A DNA stretch of 64,000 bases, from contig NZ_BCSX01000028.1 in the NCBI RefSeq assembly GCF_001570425.1, forward strand, positions 182,662 to 246,661, given 5' to 3'. The notes below the pieces were generated by a model, which made no database searches, was not told the DNA's origin, and saw nothing but the letters and a program-made list of their open reading frames with translations. The position numbers and the translations under genes are program-made. This DNA is from Mycolicibacterium brisbanense. Its GTDB lineage: Bacteria; Actinomycetota; Actinomycetes; Mycobacteriales; Mycobacteriaceae. Positions within the stretch are counted from its first letter, which is position 1; every line of letters starts with the position of its first letter. Below, piece after piece: positions 17,196-24,472 of this stretch.

Positions 17196-18543
17196 TTTCG
17201 GGTTCCTTTGTGGTTGTGTCTGATGTTCTAATACTAGCACCATGTGTCAAATGCCAGGTGGGATTGAGGGCGTTGTCGAAATAGTGTTTTCGATTTAGCC
17301 AAACGAAGCCGTCCCCGATTGAGATGAGCGCAACGTCTATTGCTCCGCCCACTGTATTCTGCTGATGGATACTCATCCGCTGCCGTAAGGAAGTTAGGTT
17401 CACCAAACTCTCGGCCAAAAGACCCAATTCATCTTTTGGCAACATCGCCACACTTGCCCGCATCGGTTTTCGGAAGTTTTCTTCCTCCAGAGTGTTCATC
17501 GACTGTCCAAATTGTCCGATCTGGTTATTCGCCATTTCTTCGAAAATCTTCGCGGCCTTTTCGATGTCGTCGCCGGTGAATCCGGCAGCCTTGAGCTTTT
17601 CGCGGGCTTGCGTGGGCACTTCGGAAGCGGACCAATCCATCCACTCGGTCACGACCGCAGTACGGACCTCATCGGTTATGCCGTGAACCCATCCCTTGGC
17701 GGGGCTGTCCTGGGCGAAGGTATCCCAGATGCCGGGTTTCGCTGCCGTTATTGACTTTAGGACTCCGTTGGAGGTTAGTAGCTCGCCGCGAAACCGCGCT
17801 GTTATATCGAGCGAGACCATCGTGGGAAAGTAGTCCCTGGTTCCGAATCCGGCGACAACCAACCCGCTGCCGGAGTTACGGTGGACATCCTTGGTGAGCG
17901 CTTTTATTGCAATGTCACGGAGACGCTTGCGCTGGTTAATTGTCGATGTAATGGAGTTGCTCTCCAGCAGCTTTTCAACGATCGTCAATGTGGATTCTTT
18001 GAAATCTGCGGAGATCGCAGCTTTCGCCGTGTCACTGATGTCTAGATCTGTCGAATTGTCGATCGCTTCGGCCCAGTAATCCGTTATCGCATTGAGGGCT
18101 TCCTTCATGTGCTTTCGAATTATCGTCCCATTGTTTCTAACCAGTTGTTGTGGCCAATAAACCAACTGTGAAATCACTGAAGCGGTAATCTGGGACGCCG
18201 AAAGTTGCAGTGCAGTAGCGATTTCGTCGTCAGGTCGCAATAGATCGTTGTGCGTGGCGATGTATCCGAGAAAATGGTCCGCATAGTCGGGAACATGAGA
18301 AGCAGTGAATCCGGGATTCTCCTGGCGGTACGCCTTGATAATGGTTTCCCACGGAGTGCTGTTGACTTCGGCCGAGTTATAAACCATCACTCCGATGTTG
18401 GAGCCTTTAATCAATTCGAAGAGCTTGTTTGCACCTTCGTAGGTTTTGGACCGCCCTGGGCGGTCAGCCCGCCCAATGGTCACGGCGCTATCGGCGGCTA
18501 GCGCGACCGCCGAACGGTTCATGACGATTGCTTCAGCGGTCAC
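17182..18543 (-). CDS. predicted N-terminal-nucleophile (HslV/proteasome-like) hydrolase, element cargo
   Basis: 453-residue protein starting at a GTG with a GAGGGAG ribosome site. Removal of the initiator Met would expose Thr2 as N-terminal nucleophile. The N-terminus TAEAIVMNRSAVALAADSAVT matches the HslV-type pattern: Asp18 sits where catalytic Asp17 of HslV lies, and Lys40 in ANKLFEL is in the expected strand position of HslV Lys33. GVMVYNSAEV then resembles the following beta strand. After ~190 residues comes a long helical C-terminal region unlike HslV. GC content is visibly lower than in its neighbours. Located between integrase and attR, the usual cargo site. No HslU-like ATPase is adjacent. 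Function is unknown. Confidence 0.65.
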   Translation of the reverse strand: MTAEAIVMNRSAVALAADSAVTIGRADRPGRSKTYEGANKLFELIKGSNIGVMVYNSAEVNSTPWETIIKAYRQENPGFTASHVPDYADHFLGYIATHNDLLRPDDEIATALQLSASQITASVISQLVYWPQQLVRNNGTIIRKHMKEALNAITDYWAEAIDNSTDLDISDTAKAAISADFKESTLTIVEKLLESNSITSTINQRKRLRDIAIKALTKDVHRNSGSGLVVAGFGTRDYFPTMVSLDITARFRGELLTSNGVLKSITAAKPGIWDTFAQDSPAKGWVHGITDEVRTAVVTEWMDWSASEVPTQAREKLKAAGFTGDDIEKAAKIFEEMANNQIGQFGQSMNTLEEENFRKPMRASVAMLPKDELGLLAESLVNLTSLRQRMSIHQQNTVGGAIDVALISIGDGFVWLNRKHYFDNALNPTWHLTHGASIRTSDTTTKEPENAQA

Positions 18544-18676
18544 TGCGCTCCCTCGTTTGCGTTGACACTGTGAGAGGAACGTACCGGCTGTTGGTGGTAC
18601 TGGCGTGCAGATCTTCAAACGTCGGCCACCGTAGGACGCTGATGATCCCCGCCGGTGCGCGATGCACTGTGTTGGT

Positions 18677-18696
18677 GGGGGTACGGGCGGGGTACG
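18677..18696. repeat. two GGGGTACGG motifs, possible integrase arm sites
   Basis: Copies at 18677-18685 and 18688-18696 (the second extended as CGGGGTACGG from 18687). The same motif occurs once at 6606-6615 near the left end. Position just inside both attachment sites fits arm-type binding sites for the integrase. Motif is short, so chance recurrence in GC-rich DNA cannot be excluded. Confidence 0.3.
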
Positions 18697-18740
18697 GAGT
18701 AACGAGGCGAACCAGGATTCGGCGTGAAACCCGAGGTAAA

Positions 18741-18787
18741 CGTGGAGCCGATGACGGGAATCGAACCCGCGTATTCAGCTTGGGAAG
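18741..18787. repeat. right attachment site within tRNA-Gly
   Basis: 47 bp identical to 6418-6464. The element's own copy restores the 3' part of the host tRNA-Gly gene. The repeat ends at 18787, beyond which (18788-18816) lies the 5' part of the tRNA, present only here. Confidence 0.92.
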
Positions 18788-18816
18788 CTGATGTTCTGCC
18801 ATTGAACTACATCGGC
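18743..18816 (-). tRNA. glyU: tRNA-Gly (anticodon CCC)
   Basis: 74-nt minus-strand tRNA with an encoded CCA end. Acceptor strands GCCGATG and CATCGGC pair perfectly. The anticodon stem TCAGC/GCTGA frames a loop TTCCCAA, giving anticodon CCC for glycine. The T loop contains TTCGAATCC. It lies just upstream of dcd, as glyU does in M. tuberculosis. The 3' part has been replaced by the copy supplied by the integrative element without loss of structure. Confidence 0.95.
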
Positions 18817-18865
18817 GGTGTGGCTAGGAAGATTAGCATCCGCGCCTTACCTATACGCTCGTCGG

Positions 18866-19435
18866 GTGCTGCTCTCTGATCGCGATATCCGAGCCGAGAT
18901 CGCCGCGAAGCGCCTGTCCATCGAGCCGTTCGACGACACGCTGGTGCAGCCGTCCAGCGTCGACGTGCGGCTCGACAGCCTGTTCCGCGTGTTCAACAAC
19001 ACCCGGTACACGCACATCGACCCGGCGCTTCAGCAGGACGAGCTGACATCTTTGGTCGAACCCAAGGAGGGTGAGCCGTTCGTCTTGCACCCCGGTGAGT
19101 TCGTGCTGGGTTCGACGCTGGAACTGTGCACGCTGCCAGATGATCTGGCAGGCCGTCTGGAGGGTAAGAGCTCGCTGGGTCGCCTCGGCCTGCTGACGCA
19201 TTCGACGGCCGGCTTCATCGACCCGGGCTTCTCTGGCCACATCACGCTGGAGTTGTCCAACGTCGCCAACCTGCCGATCACGCTGTGGCCGGGCATGAAG
19301 ATCGGTCAGCTGTGTCTGCTGAGGCTCACTAGCCCGGCCGAGCATCCCTACGGCAGTGCCAAGGTCGGCTCGAAATACCAGGGCCAGCGTGGGCCGACCC
19401 CGTCGCGATCGCATCTGAACTTCATCAAGTCCTAG
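18866..19435 (+). CDS. dcd: dCTP deaminase, dUMP-forming (bifunctional)
   Basis: 189-residue enzyme nearly colinear with M. tuberculosis Dcd (Rv0321). It converts dCTP to dUMP and so feeds thymidylate synthesis while avoiding free dUTP. Motifs are GRLEGKSSLGRLGLLTHSTAG (Ser/Arg nucleotide contacts, Ala115) and HITLELSNV with catalytic Glu129. GTG start at 18866 gives the family N-terminus LLSDRDI. It forms trimers in the cytosol. It sits 50 bp from tRNA-Gly in the opposite orientation. Confidence 0.96.
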   Translation: MLLSDRDIRAEIAAKRLSIEPFDDTLVQPSSVDVRLDSLFRVFNNTRYTHIDPALQQDELTSLVEPKEGEPFVLHPGEFVLGSTLELCTLPDDLAGRLEGKSSLGRLGLLTHSTAGFIDPGFSGHITLELSNVANLPITLWPGMKIGQLCLLRLTSPAEHPYGSAKVGSKYQGQRGPTPSRSHLNFIKS

Positions 19436-19440
19436 CTCCC

Positions 19441-19500
19441 GTCGAGTGGCCAGTTACGTACGTCAGACGCGCAAAATGCGTGCATAAGTGGCCGGTCGAC
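19441..19500. repeat. 60-bp imperfect palindrome after dcd
   Basis: Begins GTCGAGTGGCC and ends GGCCGGTCGAC, with an inner hairpin ACGCGCAAAATGCGT. It may act as the dcd terminator, although no T-tract follows. It contains AGTGGCCAGTTA (19445-19456), shared with the palindrome at 34346-34401, so it may belong to a dispersed intergenic repeat family. Confidence 0.5.
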
Positions 19501-19533
19501 GCCACGGACGCCCAACCTCACCCCCGCGGGGCC

Positions 19534-19595
19534 ACGAGCGTGCACAAAGTGCTGGTCAAACACGGCGTGTCGGGCAACAAACACGCGCGCTCGCG
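19534..19595. repeat. REP-like palindromic element, copy 1
   Basis: 62 bp beginning ACGAGCGTGC and ending with the near-complement GCGCGCTCG. It matches 21065-21127 at about 80% identity, so the amt gene is flanked by two direct copies. Similar GAGCGTGC...GCACGCTC elements are, from general knowledge, common between mycobacterial genes; role unknown. Confidence 0.5.
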
Positions 19596-19726
19596 GTGCC
19601 AACCCGACCCAAGACACCCCGTGAGCTTTCAGTAACCCGGAGGCAACACGAAACATGCCGGAAACACCTTTGCCGCGTGGCTGAAACGCGGGGCCGACAT
19701 TCTCGTCGGGACCAAAGGAGTTCGAG

Positions 19727-21037
19727 TTGTCTCAGATCGACCCCGCTGCGACCGCGTGGCTGTTGGCCAGCACCGCATTAGTCCTGCTGATGACGCCAGG
19801 CCTGGCGATCTTTTACGGCGGGATGGTCCGCACCACCGGCGTGCTCAACATGATCATGATGAGCTTCATCTCGATCCCGCTGGTCACGGTGGCGTGGCTG
19901 GTGGTGGGGTACACGCTGGCGTTCTCCGGCGGCGGTGGCTTCATCGGAAACCTCGAGCACATCGGGATGGCGGGCATCAACCCCGGTACAGCTCACGGCG
20001 CGGTCCCCGAACTGCTGTTCGCCACGTTCCAGCTGACCTTCGCGATCATCACCGCGGCGCTGGTCAGCGGGGCTATCGCGGACCGGGCGCGGTTTGCCGC
20101 GTGGATGGTGTTCGTGCCGGTCTGGGCGATCGTGGTGTACGCGGTCGTCGCGCACTGGGTGTGGGCTCCGAGCGGCTGGCTGGCGAAGCTGGGCGTGCTC
20201 GACTACGCCGGCGGCCTCGTGGTCGAGATCGTCTCCGGCGCGTCGGCGCTGGCCCTGGCGATCGTGCTGGGCCCGCGCATCGGCTTCAAGAAGGAGGCCA
20301 TGCGTCCGCACAACCTGCCGTTCGTGCTGCTGGGCGTGGGGCTGCTGTGGTTCGGCTGGTTCGGCTTCAATGCCGGGTCGGCGCTGGCGGCCAATGGCAC
20401 GGCCGCCGCGATCTTCCTCAACACGCTGGTCGCAGGGTGTATGGGCATGTTGGGCTGGCTCACGGTCGAGCAGATCCGGGACGGTAAGCCGACGACGTTC
20501 GGCGCGGCCTCGGGTGTGGTGGCGGGCCTGGTGGCGATCACGCCGTCGTGCGGCACGGTGAATACCCTCGGCGCTGTCGTCGTGGGGGTGGCTGCGGGTG
20601 TGGTGTGCTCCTTCGCGATCGGGCTGAAGTTCCGCTTCGGATATGACGACTCGCTCGACGTGGTGGGTGTGCACTTCGTCGGCGGCGTGGTCGGCGTGCT
20701 GCTGATCGGTTTCCTGGCCACCGAGGTGATGACCCAGGGCCCACAGGGCTTGTTGTACGGCGGCGGCCTGGCCCAGCTGGGCAAGCAGCTGCTGGCGGCG
20801 GTCGTCGTCGCCGCTTATGCGTTCGCGATGTCCTATGGGTTGGCCAAGCTCATCGATCGGTTCATGGGTTTCCGGCTCAGTCCCGAGGACGAAACCACCG
20901 GCGTCGACTTCACCCAGCACGCCGAGACCGCGTACGCCGAGGGGGTGCACGGGCACCTGCCGCCGCGTCGGCCCGGGCCGTTCGGTCTTCCGTTGGGATT
21001 GCGGCCGGAGTCTGCCGACGATGAGCAATCCAGCTGA
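19727..21037 (+). CDS. amt: ammonium transporter, Amt family
   Basis: 436-residue inner-membrane channel of the Amt/MEP/Rh family, about 11 helices, conducting ammonium/ammonia. TTG start is set by AAAGGAG 6 bp upstream. The LLWFGWFGFNAGSAL region is typical. The second pore histidine is present (His316 in DVVGVHFVGG), but the first twin-His position is Glu167 (GGLVVEIV instead of GGTVVHIN), as in some fungal MEP-type channels. No glnK/glnD follows, unlike amtB operons, so this is an accessory amt. Flanked by REP-like repeats. Confidence 0.92.
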   Translation: MSQIDPAATAWLLASTALVLLMTPGLAIFYGGMVRTTGVLNMIMMSFISIPLVTVAWLVVGYTLAFSGGGGFIGNLEHIGMAGINPGTAHGAVPELLFATFQLTFAIITAALVSGAIADRARFAAWMVFVPVWAIVVYAVVAHWVWAPSGWLAKLGVLDYAGGLVVEIVSGASALALAIVLGPRIGFKKEAMRPHNLPFVLLGVGLLWFGWFGFNAGSALAANGTAAAIFLNTLVAGCMGMLGWLTVEQIRDGKPTTFGAASGVVAGLVAITPSCGTVNTLGAVVVGVAAGVVCSFAIGLKFRFGYDDSLDVVGVHFVGGVVGVLLIGFLATEVMTQGPQGLLYGGGLAQLGKQLLAAVVVAAYAFAMSYGLAKLIDRFMGFRLSPEDETTGVDFTQHAETAYAEGVHGHLPPRRPGPFGLPLGLRPESADDEQSS

Positions 21038-21371
21038 ACTCTGGCGCCAGGACGCCCTCAGCCGACGAGCGTGCGCAGACTGCTGCTGAAACGCGGCGTG
21101 TTGGGGCAACAGACACGCACGCTCGCCAAAATGGGGAGGGCATCCGGGTGAACTGGTTGGAGCCGTCGGCCGAAATACCGAGTAGGGTCTAACTAACCGG
21201 CGTCGGCGGGCACCGTGTCGTCGCGGTCCGACCAGAACAAGAGCCTTCAGCTAATGCGTTCGGGTGTAACGATCGAGCTGTTTGCGGCGATGAAAGTTCT
21301 AGTTGTCGGCTCGTGCGGGATGTGTGCGCAATGGCGACTCACGTAGTGCAGCAAACACTTTGGAGGGCTTG
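21038..21371. other. intergenic region between amt and DUF7159 gene
   Basis: 334 bp with no supported gene. It contains the second REP-like element (21065-21127). The remainder presumably holds the promoter of the downstream gene; no strong consensus is visible. The GGAGGG ribosome site is at 21362-21367. An upstream extension of the next frame to 21303 is considered non-coding. Confidence 0.5.
21065..21127. repeat. REP-like palindromic element, copy 2
   Basis: 63 bp, same orientation as copy 1 at 19534-19595. Ends GAGCGTGCGC and GCACGCTC are complementary, giving an imperfect hairpin. It starts 28 bp after the amt stop and could also serve as a transcription end. Confidence 0.5.
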
Positions 21372-23018
21372 GTGGACATCGTATTAGGTGTGTCGATGAC
21401 ACCTACGACGGTCCGCATGGTGCTGGTCGAGGGGGAGAAAGCCGACGGCGTCACCGTCGATCACGATGTCTTCGACGTCAATGGCGGCGACGGCTCGGCA
21501 ACCATGAGCGCGGCGGATCAGGTGGTCGCGGCAGTGCTCGGAACCCAAGAGAGCGCCGCGGCGGGCGGGCACCAATTGAAGGCGACCGGTGTCACGTGGA
21601 CCGACCATTCCGACGCGTCCGCATTGCGTGACGCCCTGACCGCGCACGGCATCGACGACGTGATGCTGGTGTCGGAAGGGCACGCCGCTGCGGCGCTGGC
21701 GCAGGCGGTCGGTCATGCCGTCGGCTATGACACCACTGCGCTGCTGTTCATCGACCGCGATGCGGCGACGCTGTCGGTGGTGAAGACCGACGACGGCTCG
21801 GTGGTCAAGGTGCTAGGGCGCAGCCTGCACAGCAGTGATGCGATGGCGGTGCTCAGCGAGATGGCCGCCGCCGTCGACGCGCAGGATGCGGCGCCGCAGG
21901 CGATGTTCGTGGTCGGCTCCGGCGTCGATGTCAGCTCGGTCAAGGCGCATCTGGAGAACCTGGTGTCGCTTCCGGTCAGCGCGCCCGACGAGCCCGAACT
22001 CGCACTGGCCCGCGGAGCTGCCCTGGCGGCGGCGAATGCGCCGGCGTTCGAAGCCTCCACGGTCGGGCTGGCGTACTCCCAGGACCCGGACGGCACCACC
22101 GCAGGCAGTGCCTACGCCGGCTTGGCCGCGTTGCCCACTGAGATGGCGCCCGTCGGCGCCGAGCTGGACGCCTTCGAGTCCAATGCCGACGATCTCCCGG
22201 TCGACGAGGGGCGCAAGCCGTTCCTGCTGGTCGGCAGTGCGCTGACCTCCATTTTCGTCATCGGTGTTGTCGCGCTGGTCATATCGCTGGCGGTCAGCAT
22301 CCGGCCGACGGTCGACCAACGCCCGGCTCCCGCCCAGGGCGCGGTGATACCGGCCGCCCCGGTCAAGCCCGCGGCACCGGCCCCTGCTCCGGTCCCCGAG
22401 GCGCAGCCCGCACCACAGGCGCCGCCACCCGCGCCGCCGCCCGAGACCATCAAGGCCCCGATCCCGGTGGTGCAGGAGGCTCCGCAGCCGCGCACGGTCG
22501 TCGTCGATCAACAGCCCGCGGCCGTTCCGCAGGCCCCGCCGCCGGCAGCGCCCGCCCCGGCTCCCGAGGCTCCGGCGCCTCCGCCTCCCGCGGCGCCCGT
22601 GCCGGTGCTGCCTGCTCCCGCGCCGGTCTACAACCCGCCGGGCTACATCCCGCCGGTAGTGGTGCTGCCGCCGCTGCTGCGTCCCCCGGTGATCGACCCG
22701 CCACGGCGCTCGCCGTGGCAGCCGCCGTGGCAGCGTCAGCCCGCCGACGAGCCCGACTACCCGTGGCAGCCGCCGTCGCGGCAGAACCCGGATTACCCGT
22801 ACCCGGGCAATTCCGGCAACGGCCCCGGAGACTGGGGCCCCGGTTCCAATTCCGGCGGAGGCTCGGGCGGGTGGAATCCCGGCTCCAGCTCCGGCGGACG
22901 CGGTGGCGACAACGGCTGGAACCCCGGCGGTTCCGGTGGTCACGGCAATGACGGCGGCAGCCGCGGTGGCAACGGTGGTAGCTCCATCTGGCCGTGGCCG
23001 TTCGGCGGCGGACACTAG
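21372..23018 (+). CDS. DUF7159-type membrane protein, actin-like cytoplasmic domain and Pro/Gly-rich tail
   Basis: 548 residues from a GTG preceded by GGAGGG. Residues 1-~240 resemble a degenerate actin/Hsp70-fold domain: VLGVSMTPTTVRMVLVEGE near the start, LLFIDRDAATLSVVKTDDGS in the middle and a VVGSGVDVSSVKAHL segment. One membrane helix follows (SALTSIFVIGVVALVISLAVS). The tail is outside: ~130 residues of Pro/Ala repeats, then a Gly/Asn/Ser-rich end with PWQPP motifs. This architecture is common in mycobacteria with unknown role; a link to the cell envelope is inferred. Confidence 0.75.
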   Translation: MDIVLGVSMTPTTVRMVLVEGEKADGVTVDHDVFDVNGGDGSATMSAADQVVAAVLGTQESAAAGGHQLKATGVTWTDHSDASALRDALTAHGIDDVMLVSEGHAAAALAQAVGHAVGYDTTALLFIDRDAATLSVVKTDDGSVVKVLGRSLHSSDAMAVLSEMAAAVDAQDAAPQAMFVVGSGVDVSSVKAHLENLVSLPVSAPDEPELALARGAALAAANAPAFEASTVGLAYSQDPDGTTAGSAYAGLAALPTEMAPVGAELDAFESNADDLPVDEGRKPFLLVGSALTSIFVIGVVALVISLAVSIRPTVDQRPAPAQGAVIPAAPVKPAAPAPAPVPEAQPAPQAPPPAPPPETIKAPIPVVQEAPQPRTVVVDQQPAAVPQAPPPAAPAPAPEAPAPPPPAAPVPVLPAPAPVYNPPGYIPPVVVLPPLLRPPVIDPPRRSPWQPPWQRQPADEPDYPWQPPSRQNPDYPYPGNSGNGPGDWGPGSNSGGGSGGWNPGSSSGGRGGDNGWNPGGSGGHGNDGGSRGGNGGSSIWPWPFGGGH

Positions 23019-23102
23019 GCCACCACCAACCGTTACCTGACGTTGGCTTGCCGCTCAGGGTGACGTAGCGGCTCGCTCATTCGCACGGCCTATTCAGGCA
23101 GT

Positions 23103-24434
23103 ATGCGATGCACCGTATTCGGAACCGGTTACCTCGGCGCCACGCACGCGGCCGGTATGGCCGAGCTCGGCCACGAGGTCATCGGGGTCGACATCGACCC
23201 GGGCAAGGTGGCCAAGCTGGCCTCCGGTGACATCCCGTTCTACGAGCCCGGGCTGCGGAAGGTGTTGAACGACAACCTGTCCGCCGGGCGGTTGCGGTTC
23301 ACCACCGACTACGAGGAAGCCGCCGACTTCGCCGACGTGCACTTCCTCGGCGTCGGCACACCGCAGAAGAAAGGCGAATACGGCGCCGACCTGCGCCACG
23401 TGCACGCCGTGATCGACAGCCTGGTGCCGCGGTTGCGCCGCCCGGCGGTGATCGTCGGTAAGTCGACCGTTCCGGTGGGCACCGCAGCCGAGCTGTCCAA
23501 GCGGGCCCGCGACCTCGCTCCCGAAGGCGTCGACGTCGAAGTGGCCTGGAACCCCGAATTTCTGCGCGAGGGCTTCGCCGTGCACGACACCCTGCATCCG
23601 GACCGCATTGTTGTTGGGGTGCAACCAAATTCGGTGCGCAGTGAGCCTGCGGTGCGAGAGCTGTACGCACCGCTGCTGGCCGACGGTGTGCCGTTCCTGG
23701 TCACCGATCTGCAGACGGCCGAGCTGGTCAAGGTTTCGGCGAATGCCTTCCTGGCCACCAAGATCTCGTTCATCAACGCGATCTCCGAGGTGTGTGAGGC
23801 CGCGGGAGCCGATGTCACGCTGCTCGCCGATGCGCTCGGCTACGACCCGCGTATCGGGCGCCGGTTCCTCAACGCGGGCCTCGGATTCGGCGGGGGCTGC
23901 CTGCCCAAGGACATTCGGGCGTTCATGGCCCGCGCCGGTGAGCTCGGGGCCAACCACGCGCTGACGTTCCTGCGTGAAGTCGACAGCATCAACATGCGGC
24001 GTCGCACCGCCATGGTCGAGCTGGCCACCCGGGCGTGCGGGGGATCGCTGCTGGGCGCCAACGTCGCGGTGCTGGGTGCGGCGTTCAAGCCCGAATCCGA
24101 CGACGTGCGCGATTCACCCGCGCTGAACGTGGCGGGCATGCTGCAGCTCAACGGGGCGACGGTGAACGTCTATGACCCCAAGGCGATGGAGAACTCGCAG
24201 CGGGTCTTTCCCACGCTGAACTACTCGACATCGGTCATCGAGGCGTGCGACCGGGCCGACGCGGTGCTGGTGCTGACCGAATGGCAGGAGTTCCTGGATC
24301 TGGATCCCGACGCGTTGGCGGGTACCGTGCGCGCGAAAGTGGTTGTCGATGGCCGCAATTGCCTCGACGTGCAGCGATGGCGGCAGGCCGGATGGCAGGT
24401 GCATGCGCTGGGCCGCGCGGCCGTCACTGTTTGA
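23103..24434 (+). CDS. udgA: UDP-glucose 6-dehydrogenase
   Basis: 443-residue NAD-dependent nucleotide-sugar dehydrogenase converting UDP-glucose to UDP-glucuronate, the sugar donor precursor for envelope polysaccharides. The N-terminal Rossmann motif is VFGTGYLGATHAAG (Gly7, Gly9, Gly12). The central GKSTVPVGT and NPEFLREG motifs are present, as is the catalytic Cys266 in LGFGGGCLPKD. The C-terminal NAD/UDP domain has AAFKPESDDVRDSPA. Corresponds to Rv0322, which also lies next to dcd in M. tuberculosis; here amt and a DUF7159 gene intervene. Confidence 0.93.
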   Translation: MRCTVFGTGYLGATHAAGMAELGHEVIGVDIDPGKVAKLASGDIPFYEPGLRKVLNDNLSAGRLRFTTDYEEAADFADVHFLGVGTPQKKGEYGADLRHVHAVIDSLVPRLRRPAVIVGKSTVPVGTAAELSKRARDLAPEGVDVEVAWNPEFLREGFAVHDTLHPDRIVVGVQPNSVRSEPAVRELYAPLLADGVPFLVTDLQTAELVKVSANAFLATKISFINAISEVCEAAGADVTLLADALGYDPRIGRRFLNAGLGFGGGCLPKDIRAFMARAGELGANHALTFLREVDSINMRRRTAMVELATRACGGSLLGANVAVLGAAFKPESDDVRDSPALNVAGMLQLNGATVNVYDPKAMENSQRVFPTLNYSTSVIEACDRADAVLVLTEWQEFLDLDPDALAGTVRAKVVVDGRNCLDVQRWRQAGWQVHALGRAAVTV

Positions 24435-24472
24435 CACTTGTCCAACAATCCCGCCGGCCGTAGGCTCGGGTC

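Larger units (their letters stand above)
6418..18787. mobile_element. 12.3-kb satellite-like integrative element in tRNA-Gly(CCC)
   Basis: Element bounded by two identical 47-bp copies (6418-6464 and 18741-18787) of the 3' part of the tRNA-Gly gene. The right copy lies inside the intact tRNA and the left copy is an orphan fragment. Inside are a tyrosine integrase beside the right junction, a serine recombinase, excisionase-like proteins, a prim-pol/ATPase with an origin-like array, an HGG-motif phage protein, one phage-type major capsid gene and a two-gene cargo. No terminase, portal, tail, holin or lysin gene is visible. The size and content suggest a phage satellite or defective phage-derived island rather than a self-sufficient prophage. 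Confidence 0.85.
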
